From: Flavobacterium tegetincola DSM 22377
Lineage (GTDB): Bacteria > Bacteroidota > Bacteroidia > Flavobacteriales > Flavobacteriaceae
Assembly (NCBI RefSeq): GCF_000425485.1
Contig: NZ_KE384387.1
Location: 157,075 to 206,853 of the forward strand
DNA: 49,779 nt
Reading direction: 5' to 3'
Part shown: one piece after another, positions 35,901-43,257 of the stretch
Layout: the number at the start of each line of letters is the position of its first letter
Numbering within the stretch: position 1 is the stretch's first letter
Translations under genes and position numbers: made by a program
The notes under the pieces: model-generated
Databases searched by the model: none
What the model was told of the DNA's origin: nothing
What the model saw: the letters and a program-made list of their open reading frames with translations, nothing else

Positions 35901-37255
35901 GACAATTTTCGTGCGTTTTCTAATTTTGCAAAATCTTGACCTTCAAAAACAACTGCAGCACCTACATTAAAGGATGCTTTACTGGTAGTTTCTATTTGTC
36001 TGATGGATTGATTTAAAAATCCTCCTCCAGTAGCAATTAATGCAGGATCAAATCTGTTATTTTTATTATCTACAGGCGAATTGGTTGGATTGACAAAAAA
36101 GTTTCCCGGAAGCGTTGGACCTAAATTTACTACTTGAAAATCTTCTAAACCTGTAATTCGCGCTTCACCTAAATCTTGTAAGGCTACAATGTTTCGCAAG
36201 TTGTTATCAGTAGTGCTAACTCTATTTTGACGGTTGGTTACCCAAACCTCCATCCGAGTAATTTGAACACGACTGTCAATAACTGGATAATTTTTCAGCG
36301 ATCGATCGTACAAATTTCTGAAGTATTGCGACAAGAAAAAGTGTCGGTCTGCATCATAATCCAATGCAAATAAATCAAATTCTTGAACCGTTCCACCTCC
36401 TTGTGCTGTTACAGATTTAGTTTGTGATTTCTGTTCTGAGAATATAGCTGTTACCGTGGTTTTTCCAAATTGCAGTTGAGTTTTGACCCCAAATAAACTT
36501 TGAGCACCTCGAATGAGCGAACTATTTAATGGTAAACTCACATTACCTACTTCAATTTTTTGCAAGATATCATCTTCCGTAGGCGTATATTCCAGTTTAA
36601 TTAAATTCTGGAAGGCAAAGGTAGATTCGGTGTCGTAATTAACGTTTACATTTAATCGAGTACCCACTTTTCCGAGTAAACTTAAACTGATTCTTTGGTC
36701 AAAATCAAATGTAGTTACCGCACGATTTCGCGGAGAAAATGACGGATTATCTTGTTTGGTATAGCGTAATCCCAAATCCAATTCTGCCGAACCGGTTGGT
36801 TTTACATCGATGGTATTGCTTCCAAAAACCGTTTCAAAAAAACTGTTGTTGACGTAGTATCGAGGTAATAAATCTTTTTTAGCATCTTCTGAACCGGCTC
36901 TTTTGCCATCAATGGCATTTGCCTTTTCCTGAAAATATTTCCGCATGGACTCTTTAAGCACCAAAGCTTCGTACTCTTTTGGAGTCAAAATAGCGGGATA
37001 AGTGATATTGAATTCACCTACTTTGGAGTTGTAAATATAGCGATCGGTTATTGGATCATAGGTGTATGCCGAAACAATGGAAGGCGGATTTTGAATTTCA
37101 ATCTTTCCTCTATTGTATCCTTTGATTGTATCGGTTACCGGATCGCTTTCTTCTGGATCTACTTGCGCATTAACGTCAAAAGCGAACAAGAAAATCAGTA
37201 GAAATCCACTAATTTTTAGCACCGCTTTGTTTCTTTTAATAAAAAATGTTTTCAA
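29918..37255 (-). CDS. sprA: T9SS outer-membrane translocon SprA
   Basis: This 2445-residue protein is the very large barrel that forms the protein-conducting channel of the type IX secretion system. It is needed in flavobacteria for gliding and for export of proteins with C-terminal sorting domains. A signal peptide (about 1-30, ending FAFDVNAQ) is followed by the family-typical N-terminal region (TYDPITDRYIYNSKVGEF, AILTPKEYEALVLKES). Extended barrel segments run to the final TIRTGFTMRYNFGN. Length is close to that of known SprA/Sov proteins and no internal break is seen. It starts 3 bp after the ruvA stop, so the two share a transcript. The T9SS-tagged amylase in the same window is a likely client. 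Confidence 0.96.
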   Translation of the reverse strand: MKTFFIKRNKAVLKISGFLLIFLFAFDVNAQVDPEESDPVTDTIKGYNRGKIEIQNPPSIVSAYTYDPITDRYIYNSKVGEFNITYPAILTPKEYEALVLKESMRKYFQEKANAIDGKRAGSEDAKKDLLPRYYVNNSFFETVFGSNTIDVKPTGSAELDLGLRYTKQDNPSFSPRNRAVTTFDFDQRISLSLLGKVGTRLNVNVNYDTESTFAFQNLIKLEYTPTEDDILQKIEVGNVSLPLNSSLIRGAQSLFGVKTQLQFGKTTVTAIFSEQKSQTKSVTAQGGGTVQEFDLFALDYDADRHFFLSQYFRNLYDRSLKNYPVIDSRVQITRMEVWVTNRQNRVSTTDNNLRNIVALQDLGEARITGLEDFQVVNLGPTLPGNFFVNPTNSPVDNKNNRFDPALIATGGGFLNQSIRQIETTSKASFNVGAAVVFEGQDFAKLENARKLSSNEYSFHPQLGYISLQQRLANDEVLAVAYQYTIGSEVYQVGEFANGGPESTTVVGNEPETQVIQTNSLILKMLKSSLTTVQSTVGGVTITRPIWNLMMKNIYQISPGGQLEQEDFQFNILYSDPSPLNYITQATGSIIQPPLPLPADVAETPLLKVFNLDALNYTNDPENNRKGDGFFDFIPGLTVDTQNGRIIFTTVEPFGSHLFKKLAKENAPFEDYDDPLTYNANQAKYVFRTLYTNSQAKALQDSEKNKFQLRGKYKSTGADGISLNAFNVPQGSVTVTAGGRILVEGIDYIVNYQRGTVQILDPALQASNTPIEVSLENNSVFGQQTRRFFGVNVEHKFSEKFFLGGTILRMSEQPFTQKSSFGQESVNNTIFGLNTNYSTEVPFLTRMVNKLPNLDTDVPSNLSVRGEVAFLKPDAPKADQFNGESTIYVDDFEGSQTSIDMRAASAWSLSSVPSRKGNSNPEFFGDYLGTIGGAEPLKYGYRRAKMSWYTVDPIFYTGQRPDGITDADMSFNKTRRIYLDELFPVTDVPDGQSTVINTLDLSYYPTERGPYNFNPTANGNTLANPEENFGGIMRSISSTNFEQGNVEYIQFWMLNPYENNETPISNGGKLFFNLGEISEDILKDGKKQYENGLPEAGSLQNTSPSIWGRIPSSQSLIYAFDTNNANRAVQDVGLDGIDDAAEALLPGAENFAGLSDPAADNYEFYLDATGNLLDRYKNYNGLEKNSPVEVTNNTRGNSSLPDVEDLNRDNTMNTIDAYYQYSIDVSPGALLTVGQNYITDIRDTDGRVPGGAGASIDAKWIQFKIPIQDVNDSNTIGPLEDFKSIRFMRMFMTGFSSEITLRFATLDLVRGEWRRYTNSPETGIPLPSPDPTSLDVLAVNIQENSDRVPIQYVTPPGVNREQLYNNNTVINQNEQSLALRVAGAQGLGPDESRAIFKNISIDMRQYKSLKMFMHAESFVNELVNPEEALNDDEMAAFFRFGNDFTQNYYEVELPLKVTKQNDASTAEKIWPAENNLDLPLDLLTEMKILAMNAGAEEFNNEGVFTKFDYQIDPNIDAANSRLKISIKGNPNFGQVRTLMVGVRNNTGKVPQELPRKSLKGEVWFNELRLAGMDNEGGMAAILSLDTNFADFATISATGRMSTIGFGALEDGPNERSREDMQQYNIVTNLNLGKLLPKKWGINVPFNFSTGEEIITPEYDPFNQDIKLQQLIDVTNDQAKKDNIKDRAIEYTKTKSINFIGVRKDRGAEQKPHVYDPENFTFNYSFNEIKRHDYEIEDYVDQQVRSGVDYNYTFQSKLVEPLKETAFMKKSNYWKLLSDFNFNYLPSNINFSTNILRQYNRQQFRQVEVEGIPLDALYRRNYLFNYQYGFNYNLTKSLKLNYTAATSNIVRNYLDDDGNTLDNFNIWQDYWNFGEANTHNQQLVVNYELPLSKVPFLSFVKATYTYTGDFNWQRASLAESRFEFENPDGSFQFYNLGNTIQNNGAHRLNTALNMDLLYKYVGLTKSSARKPAVRSGAQAPPKPGERINNRREAATGGGNVFLDGLIGVVTSIKNIQINYAETGGTVLPGYIPGIGVFGTTKPGLGFVFGDQSDIRYDMAQSGYLTNFPNFNQNYTEVVTRNLDLTANVDLFPDFKIDLVANRSYIDNFSEQFDVMDGQYMSRSPYNSGNFAISTLMIGTAFGKSDENGSAAFNDFRGNRLIVADRLAANYYGGATFTRDAEGYPTGFGKNSQAVLLPSFLAAYTGTDAGGVSLSAFRNIPIPNWTIQYTGLMRYAFFKENFKRFSVRHAYKASYTVNSFRSNFDYDIDPNLPDQAGNLPNKLLISNVNLVEQFNPLIKFEMEMKNSVKVVAELKKDRALSMSFDNNLLTEVQGLDYVLGLGYRIKDVVFNSALADNPTGVIKSDINIKADFSFRQSQTIVRYLDYDNNQLAGGQNLWSVKLTADYSFSKNLTAIFFYDHAFSKAVISTAFPITTIRTGFTMRYNFGN

Positions 37256-37258
37256 AAA

Positions 37259-37840
37259 CTATAAATTTTTTAAAGCTTGTTTGATAATAAATTCAACCGT
37301 GGCGTCCGGATTTTCTCTCGCTATTTTCTCTACCACTTTCTCCGCTGCTTTACGCATAAAACCTAAGACTTCTAGTGCAGATAACGCTTCATCTTTATTT
37401 GTATTGTTTTGTACTAATGAAACTTCGTCCAAATCATACAACTTTAACACCTTATCTTTCAATTCGATAATTACACGTTGGGCCGTTTTAGCTCCAATTC
37501 CCTTGATGGATTGAATGGTTGCAAAATCACCCACGGCAATAGCTTGGATAATTTGCTTTGGTTCCAAAGAGGAAAGCATCGTGCGTGCTATACTTGCTCC
37601 AATTCCGGAAACGGTGATCATCATTTTGAAAATCTCCCTTTCTGTTTTCTCTACAAAACCGAATAAAGTATGTGCATCTTCCTTGATTTGCACATGTGTA
37701 AACAGTTTTATAAAATCAGTTGTTGGAAGTAAGGAATACGTATGCAATGAAATATTTATGTGATATCCCACGCCACCACAATCAATAACGACTTCGGTAG
37801 GTGTTTTTTCCACTAATTTTCCCTGAATGTGTGCAATCAT
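37259..37840 (-). CDS. ruvA: Holliday junction DNA helicase subunit RuvA
   Basis: RuvA binds Holliday junctions and loads the RuvB motor during recombination repair. The 193-residue protein shows the N-terminal OB fold (MIAHIQGKLVEKTPTEVVIDCGGVGY). Two helix-hairpin-helix motifs follow (VSGIGASIARTML at about 78-90 and IKGIGAKTAQRVI near 113-125), then a C-terminal three-helix domain (about 146-193, ALSALEVLGFMRKAAEKVVEKI) that contacts RuvB. Length is normal. It precedes sprA by 3 bp. A TACATTTG promoter-like element lies 17 bp upstream. Confidence 0.96.
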   Translation of the reverse strand: MIAHIQGKLVEKTPTEVVIDCGGVGYHINISLHTYSLLPTTDFIKLFTHVQIKEDAHTLFGFVEKTEREIFKMMITVSGIGASIARTMLSSLEPKQIIQAIAVGDFATIQSIKGIGAKTAQRVIIELKDKVLKLYDLDEVSLVQNNTNKDEALSALEVLGFMRKAAEKVVEKIARENPDATVEFIIKQALKNL

Positions 37841-37857
37841 AAGTGTTAAGTTATTGC

Positions 37858-37865
37858 CAAATGTA
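37858..37865 (-). promoter_or_regulatory. Candidate -7 promoter element of ruvA-sprA
   Basis: TACATTTG on the minus strand fits TAnnTTTG exactly and lies in the 70-bp maeB-ruvA gap. It is identical to the element before gcvH. It would give a very short leader. No obvious -33 element is seen. Confidence 0.4.
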
Positions 37866-37910
37866 ACAAAAATCCTGAACTAAAGAACTTGAAATTTAAA
37901 CAATTAAATA

Positions 37911-40208
37911 TTAGCTCAAACTTCGCAATGCATTTGTACGCTTTTGTTTCTCTTGCGCATCCACAACTGCAACGGCAGCCATGTTGACCATTTCCTCGAC
38001 ACTTGCTCCAAGTTGAAAAATATGTACTGGCTTATCCATACCCAAAATAATCGGTCCGATGGAATCCGTTTGGTACAACTCTTTCAACAATTTATACGTA
38101 ATATTTGCCGATTCTAAATTTGGGAAAATTAAAGTATTTACCTTCTTACCTGCAATTTTAGAGAACGGAAATTTATTTTGAATCAATTCGGGATTTAATG
38201 CAAAATCGGCTTGAATTTCTCCATCTACAATTAAATCCGGATAATATTTGTGCAAATAAGCTACTGCATCGCGCACTTTATGCACATTCGGACTGTCGGA
38301 TGAACCGAAATTAGAATAGGAAACCATTGCCATAACGGGCTCCATTCCGAACATTCGGACTGTTTTTGCTGTCATTAATGCAATTTTCGCCAAATCATCT
38401 GCTGACGGATTTGGATTGATCGCCGTATCCGATAAAAACATAGGTCCTCTGTTGGTCATCATCATATTTGCCGTAGCAATAAGTGAAATTCCAGGTGCTT
38501 TTTCGATCAATTGCATCATTGGTTTTATAACAGAAGGATAACTTCTGGAATATCCGGTAACCAAACCGTCTGCATCCCCGTGATTGACCATCATTGCTGC
38601 AAAATAATTACGTTCCCGCATCCATTTTTGCGCATCCAATAATGAGGTGCCGCGGCGTTTTCTAGTTTTCCAATAGATATCAGCATATTCTAATCTTCGG
38701 GCGTCTTCTTCAGGTTTTTTAGGATCAAAAATAGGCACATCTGCATCAAAACCAAGCTCTTCCATCAGTTCCAAAATCACTTCTTTATCACCCAATAAAA
38801 TTGGATGACCGATGCCTTCCTCCATCACAATTTGAGCTGCTTTTAAAACATCCAAATGATCGGCTTCTGCAAAAACGATTCTTTTTGGATCACTTTTGGC
38901 GCGGTTGGTTAACATTCGAACCATTTTATTATCAGAACCCAAACGGTCCAATAATTCATTTTCATATTTGATCCAATCCGTTATGGGATGCGTTGCTACA
39001 CCTGAATCCATAGCTGCTTTTGCCACAGCTGGAGCAACCACAGTAATTAATCTTGGATCAAATGGTTTTGGAATAATATAATCCCGTCCAAAGTTCAATT
39101 TGGTTTCGCCGTAAGCGATATTTACTTGTTCCGGCACCGATTCTTTAGCTAATAAAGCCAAAGCTCTAACGGCAGCCATCTTCATTGCTTCGTTAATTTT
39201 TGTTGCCCGAACGTCCAAAGCACCTCTAAAAATATAAGGAAAACCAAGTACGTTGTTCACTTGATTCGGATGATCGGAACGTCCCGTAGCCATAATGATG
39301 TCTTTACGAGTTGCAATTGCTAGATCATAATCAATTTCTGGAACTGGATTTGCCATAGCAAAAACTATCGGATCACTTGCCATTTCTATTAACATGGCTG
39401 GCGTTAGAATATTTCCGGCCGAAAGTCCCAAAAATACATCGGCATTTTTCAAGGCCTCGTGCAGGTTTTCATATTTAATTTCTGATGTGTAGCGTTGTTG
39501 CAGAAGTGATAAATCTGTTCGCTCTTTGTGTAAAAGACCGTCTTTATCAAACATAACAATATTTTCAATCTGAACACCCAAAAGCACATACAAATTGGCA
39601 CACGCCAACGCTGCTGAACCTGCTCCTGAAATAACCACTTTTACGTTTTCGATTGTTTTTTCTGCTAGTTCCAACGCGTTTAGCAAAGCTGCAGACGAGA
39701 TAATTGCAGTTCCATGTTGGTCATCGTGCATCACAGGAATGTTCAATTCTTCCACCAATCGGCGTTCAATTTCAAATGATTCCGGTGCTTTTATGTCTTC
39801 TAAATTGATTCCACCAAAAGTTGGCGATATGTTTTTTACCGTTTCAATAAATTTATCAATGTCGCGACAATCAATTTCAATGTCAAAAACATCGATATCA
39901 GCAAAAATTTTAAACAATAATGCTTTTCCTTCCATTACAGGTTTTGAAGCTTCAGGACCAATGTCTCCCAATCCTAAAACTGCGGTTCCATTGGTAATTA
40001 CGGCAACTAAATTTCCCTTTGCCGTATATTTATAAACATTGTTTACATCTTTTGCAATTTCTAAACAAGGTTCTGCAACTCCAGGCGAATACGCCAGAGA
40101 TAAATCCCGTTGAGTTGCATATTTTTTAGTGGGTACTACTTGTATTTTTCCCGGTGTAGGTTTTGCGTGATAAAGTAAAGCTTCTCTTCTCTTAATATTT
40201 CTTTTCAT
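37911..40208 (-). CDS. maeB: NADP-dependent malic enzyme (MaeB type, with PTA-like domain)
   Basis: This 765-residue cytoplasmic enzyme oxidatively decarboxylates malate to pyruvate and makes NADPH. The N-terminal malic enzyme part (about 1-430) has SLAYSPGVAEPCLEI, MEGKALLFK and MHDDQHGTAII, and a nucleotide-binding VVISGAGSAALAC. The C-terminal part (about 430-765) resembles phosphotransacetylase (RIVFAEADHLDVLKA, MMVNHGDADGLVTGYSRSYP). In MaeB-type enzymes this part is thought to be regulatory rather than catalytic. Length is normal. It is divergent from the DUF885 gene and shares strand with ruvA-sprA. Confidence 0.95.
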   Translation of the reverse strand: MKRNIKRREALLYHAKPTPGKIQVVPTKKYATQRDLSLAYSPGVAEPCLEIAKDVNNVYKYTAKGNLVAVITNGTAVLGLGDIGPEASKPVMEGKALLFKIFADIDVFDIEIDCRDIDKFIETVKNISPTFGGINLEDIKAPESFEIERRLVEELNIPVMHDDQHGTAIISSAALLNALELAEKTIENVKVVISGAGSAALACANLYVLLGVQIENIVMFDKDGLLHKERTDLSLLQQRYTSEIKYENLHEALKNADVFLGLSAGNILTPAMLIEMASDPIVFAMANPVPEIDYDLAIATRKDIIMATGRSDHPNQVNNVLGFPYIFRGALDVRATKINEAMKMAAVRALALLAKESVPEQVNIAYGETKLNFGRDYIIPKPFDPRLITVVAPAVAKAAMDSGVATHPITDWIKYENELLDRLGSDNKMVRMLTNRAKSDPKRIVFAEADHLDVLKAAQIVMEEGIGHPILLGDKEVILELMEELGFDADVPIFDPKKPEEDARRLEYADIYWKTRKRRGTSLLDAQKWMRERNYFAAMMVNHGDADGLVTGYSRSYPSVIKPMMQLIEKAPGISLIATANMMMTNRGPMFLSDTAINPNPSADDLAKIALMTAKTVRMFGMEPVMAMVSYSNFGSSDSPNVHKVRDAVAYLHKYYPDLIVDGEIQADFALNPELIQNKFPFSKIAGKKVNTLIFPNLESANITYKLLKELYQTDSIGPIILGMDKPVHIFQLGASVEEMVNMAAVAVVDAQEKQKRTNALRSLS

Positions 40209-40277
40209 GTATAGCTAAATTATTTGTCGGACTTTAAATTTTAATCCAAATGGATCTTTTATTTTTATTCCGACTTA

Positions 40278-40285
40278 CAAAGGTA
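40278..40285 (-). promoter_or_regulatory. Candidate -7 promoter element of maeB
   Basis: TACCTTTG on the minus strand matches TAnnTTTG exactly, 69 bp upstream of the maeB start codon. The -33 region is weak (TTTCTT). Confidence 0.4.
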
Positions 40286-40524
40286 AAAGACTACTTGAAA
40301 ATAAGAAATTTTTAAGGAATTAGTTTTTGTTAAGATTTTAGTTTAATCTAGTTACAAATTTGACCAACTTGTTTCCTGACAAAATTTACTTATGCAAAGG
40401 TTCCCAATTTATTTTTGGCTTTTATGCAGCATTTCCAGGGATTTTTCTGGGGACGGATTACTTAAATCGACCAATTTGAAATTTCATGTCGTATACTAGG
40501 TTACTCAAATCTCGTTTTCCATCG

Positions 40525-40532
40525 TATCTTTA
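40525..40532 (+). promoter_or_regulatory. Candidate -7 promoter element of the DUF885 gene
   Basis: TATCTTTA matches 7 of 8 positions of TAnnTTTG and lies 27 bp upstream of the start codon. The same octamer occurs before lacI. Confidence 0.35.
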
Positions 40533-40559
40533 CTGCAAAAAAAACGTAATCCTGTTTTC

Positions 40560-42341
40560 ATGAAAAAAATAATTCTTGCCATTTGCCTTTTCACCTTCAC
40601 GTTACAATCTTGTAAGCAAACCAATACTAAAGGCGTTACTCATAATAAAAATGAAGCACTCCATAAAGTTTTTGAACAATACTACCAAGAGCGATTAGCG
40701 CTAAATCCAATTGAAGCCACATTTGCAGGAGAAACTAAATTCAATAATTTATTTCCAAATACATTAAGCGACGACTATTTGGCAAAAAACAAAGCGTTTT
40801 TTGAAAAATACAAGAAAGCGATGACCCAATTTGATACTGCAAAATTATCTGGAAGCGACCAATTGAGCAAATCAATATTGGAGTGGGAATGCAACATTAC
40901 ATTAGAAGGTTTTCAATTTCGGGAAGAGTTGATGCCGATCAATCAATTTCAATCCGTGCCTTTAATGATGGGACAATTGGCGAGTGGATCAAGTGCTCAA
41001 CCTTTTAAAACGGTCAAAGATTACAATAATTGGTTGCAACGACTGAATGGTTTTAATGATTGGATTATTTCTGCCGAAGCCAGAATGAAAGAAGGTGTAG
41101 CGTTGGGCTATGTTTTGCCCGAAGCATTAACCCTTCGTGTGATTCCACAAATTAAAGATTTGGCGAATGCCGACTTAAAAAGTAATTTATTTTACAGTCC
41201 ATTGAGGCAATTTCCAGCCACATTTTCTGATGCAGACAAGAAAAAACTAACGGATGATTATTCTAAAATGATTGTTGAAAAACTACTTCCGTCTTTGACC
41301 AGTTTGCACCATTACATCAGCAGCGATTATTTGACGGCAAGCCGAAAATCTACAGGAATCAATGGCATCACGGACGGCGATAAATACTATAATTATTTAA
41401 TTCGGAAGTACACCACCACAGATTTAACGGCAGATGAAATTCATCAGATTGGATTGAAAGAAGTGGCTCGAATTTTAGCTGAAATGGAAAAAGTAAAAAC
41501 CCAGGTTGGTTTTGAAGGCGACATTAAAGCATTTTTCAACCACGTTCGCGACCGAAAAGAATTGATGCCGTTTACTGATCCACAACAAGTAATAGATAAT
41601 TTTAATGCGATTTATATTAAGATGCAACGCCATTTGGACCAACTTTTTGACCTGAAACCCAAAACTGCTTTTGAAGTTAAACAAACTGAAAAGTTTAGAG
41701 AAGCTTCGGCAAGTGCTGAATACAATCAAGGATCAATTGACGGGACGCGACCAGGTGTTTTTTATGTTCCGATTCCTGATGTAACCAAATATAATGTGTA
41801 TGCGGATGAAGATTTATTTTTGCACGAAGCCATTCCGGGGCATCATTACCAAATTTCGTTGCAACAAGAAGACACGAGTTTGCCATCATTTAGAAAGACA
41901 ATTTGGTTTACCGCTTATGGCGAAGGCTGGGCTTTGTACACTGAATCGCTGGGAAAAGAGCTGGGATTGTACCAAGATCCATATCAATATTTTGGGATGT
42001 TGAGTTCCGAAATGCTTCGTGCCGTTCGCCTTGTGGTGGATACAGGAATGCACACCAAAGGTTGGACGCGAGAACAAGCCATTCAATATTCTTTGGACAA
42101 TGAAGCCGAACCGTTGCAAAGTATTATTGCCGAAATTGAACGTTACATGGCTATTCCGGGCCAAGCGGTTTCCTATAAAATTGGTCAACTGAAAATTCGG
42201 GAGCTGCGAAGTAAAGCCGAAAAACAAATGGCACAGAAATTTGACATTAAAGAATTTCACAACCAAGTATTGGAAACCGGTTGTGTCCCGCTGAAGATTT
42301 TGGAAGAAAAGATTGATTTGTGGATCAAGAATAAAAAATAG
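40560..42341 (+). CDS. DUF885 family lipoprotein, predicted zinc metallopeptidase
   Basis: This 593-residue protein has a lipobox ending at Cys18 (TFTLQSC), so it should be anchored on the periplasmic face of a membrane or at the surface. The DUF885 domain fills most of the chain. It contains the metallopeptidase-like motif HEAIPGHH (His422-Glu423...His428), a glutamate-bearing segment FTAYGEGWALYTESLG downstream, and GQAVSYKIGQLKI. The HExxxGH pattern suggests zinc-dependent peptidase activity, but members are mostly uncharacterised. It is transcribed alone and is followed by a clear terminator (42349-42376). Confidence 0.85.
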   Translation: MKKIILAICLFTFTLQSCKQTNTKGVTHNKNEALHKVFEQYYQERLALNPIEATFAGETKFNNLFPNTLSDDYLAKNKAFFEKYKKAMTQFDTAKLSGSDQLSKSILEWECNITLEGFQFREELMPINQFQSVPLMMGQLASGSSAQPFKTVKDYNNWLQRLNGFNDWIISAEARMKEGVALGYVLPEALTLRVIPQIKDLANADLKSNLFYSPLRQFPATFSDADKKKLTDDYSKMIVEKLLPSLTSLHHYISSDYLTASRKSTGINGITDGDKYYNYLIRKYTTTDLTADEIHQIGLKEVARILAEMEKVKTQVGFEGDIKAFFNHVRDRKELMPFTDPQQVIDNFNAIYIKMQRHLDQLFDLKPKTAFEVKQTEKFREASASAEYNQGSIDGTRPGVFYVPIPDVTKYNVYADEDLFLHEAIPGHHYQISLQQEDTSLPSFRKTIWFTAYGEGWALYTESLGKELGLYQDPYQYFGMLSSEMLRAVRLVVDTGMHTKGWTREQAIQYSLDNEAEPLQSIIAEIERYMAIPGQAVSYKIGQLKIRELRSKAEKQMAQKFDIKEFHNQVLETGCVPLKILEEKIDLWIKNKK

Positions 42342-42348
42342 CAAAATG

Positions 42349-42376
42349 AAAGTCTCAAGAAATTGAGGCTTTTTTT
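42349..42376 (+). terminator. Terminator between the DUF885 and TetR genes
   Basis: AAAGTCTCAA (42349-42358) pairs with TTGAGGCTTT (42363-42372) around a GAAA tetraloop, with one G-U pair. A T run follows to 42376. It may act for both convergent genes. Confidence 0.8.
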
Positions 42377-42426
42377 ATCTATTTAAAGGAAAGGTTAATG
42401 AGAATAAATTGAAAAGATAAGATATT

Positions 42427-43098
42427 TTAAGCCAATACCTTTTTAATAATATCCGTATAAAAATCATTAATTGATTCGCTGTTGGACAGGTTGGTAATGG
42501 TTTTAAAATGGTCTTTTAAATAATTTTGATGCAAATTTCCGTCGATGATAGAGGACGCTAATGTTTTAGCATACGGATAAGTGGGATTTACCGCTTCAAT
42601 CATTGCAATGACGCGATGAATGATTCGTTTGTACACCACAAAATAGCCTTCTTTATTTTCCTGATCAACTTCTTTGGTAAAAAGCGTCTTGTTGAATTCT
42701 GAAATAATAATGCGACTCAAAATTGATTCATCAATGTGTGGCGTTTGTGGATCGTCTTGAATAACTTGCGTCACCCTATTGATTCCTCGCGTTAATTTTT
42801 CCATCGGATCTTCCACATTTGTTGTAGCAATAACTAAGTTATATTCCGTCCAAGACCAGTAATAATTGGAAAGATAGACCAGTAATTTATGCTTGTTTTC
42901 AAAATACCTGTATAGGGAACTTTCGTTAGAATTAATTAAGGCACCTAGCTTTTTAAAAGTAAAAGCTTCAAATCCAATTTCGTCAATTAAGATAATGCTA
43001 TTTTTAATAATCTTTTTCCCTAAAGCCGAAGTTTCAGGGTCTTTCAGGTAAAGTTTATCTGTAATGGTAATCTTAAAATTATGAAGTAGGTTTTGCAT
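42427..43098 (-). CDS. TetR/AcrR family transcriptional regulator
   Basis: This 223-residue regulator has an N-terminal TetR-type DNA-binding domain at about 25-75. The recognition region is IGFEAFTFKKLGALINSNESSLYRYFENK, read in parts as FTFKKLGALIN and SSLYRYF. The rest is an all-helical ligand and dimer domain (about 85-215) without a recognised subfamily. The first 20 residues extend beyond the usual TetR start. An imperfect palindrome directly upstream (43106-43140) may be its own operator. The adjacent TonB-receptor gene, 160 bp away on the same strand, is a possible but unproven target. Confidence 0.82.
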   Translation of the reverse strand: MQNLLHNFKITITDKLYLKDPETSALGKKIIKNSIILIDEIGFEAFTFKKLGALINSNESSLYRYFENKHKLLVYLSNYYWSWTEYNLVIATTNVEDPMEKLTRGINRVTQVIQDDPQTPHIDESILSRIIISEFNKTLFTKEVDQENKEGYFVVYKRIIHRVIAMIEAVNPTYPYAKTLASSIIDGNLHQNYLKDHFKTITNLSNSESINDFYTDIIKKVLA

Positions 43099-43105
43099 AA
43101 ATTCA

Positions 43106-43140
43106 CATTTTGAAAACGTAAAAGTACTACTTTCAAAGTG
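43106..43140. promoter_or_regulatory. Candidate TetR auto-operator
   Basis: CATTTTGAAA (43106-43115) is the inverted partner of TTTCAAAGTG (43131-43140) with one mismatch. Inside, AAAGTA and TACTTT form a perfect 6-bp pair around one C (43121-43133). The element starts 8 bp upstream of the TetR start codon, the common place for self-repression. Confidence 0.45.
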
Positions 43141-43257
43141 AATGCAATAGTATTTTAAACAGCAATAAAGCCTTTTTCTTAATTAAAATACCTGCTTTCT
43201 CTTCTTCAATACAAGTTCATTAGTAATCTCAATTTAAAATTCAAACGCACCAATTAG

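Larger units (their letters stand above)
40209..40559. other. Divergent intergenic region between maeB and the DUF885 gene
   Basis: This 351-bp gap has no plausible coding frame. It holds one good -7 element for each direction (40278-40285 and 40525-40532). I see no strong palindrome. Confidence 0.5.
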
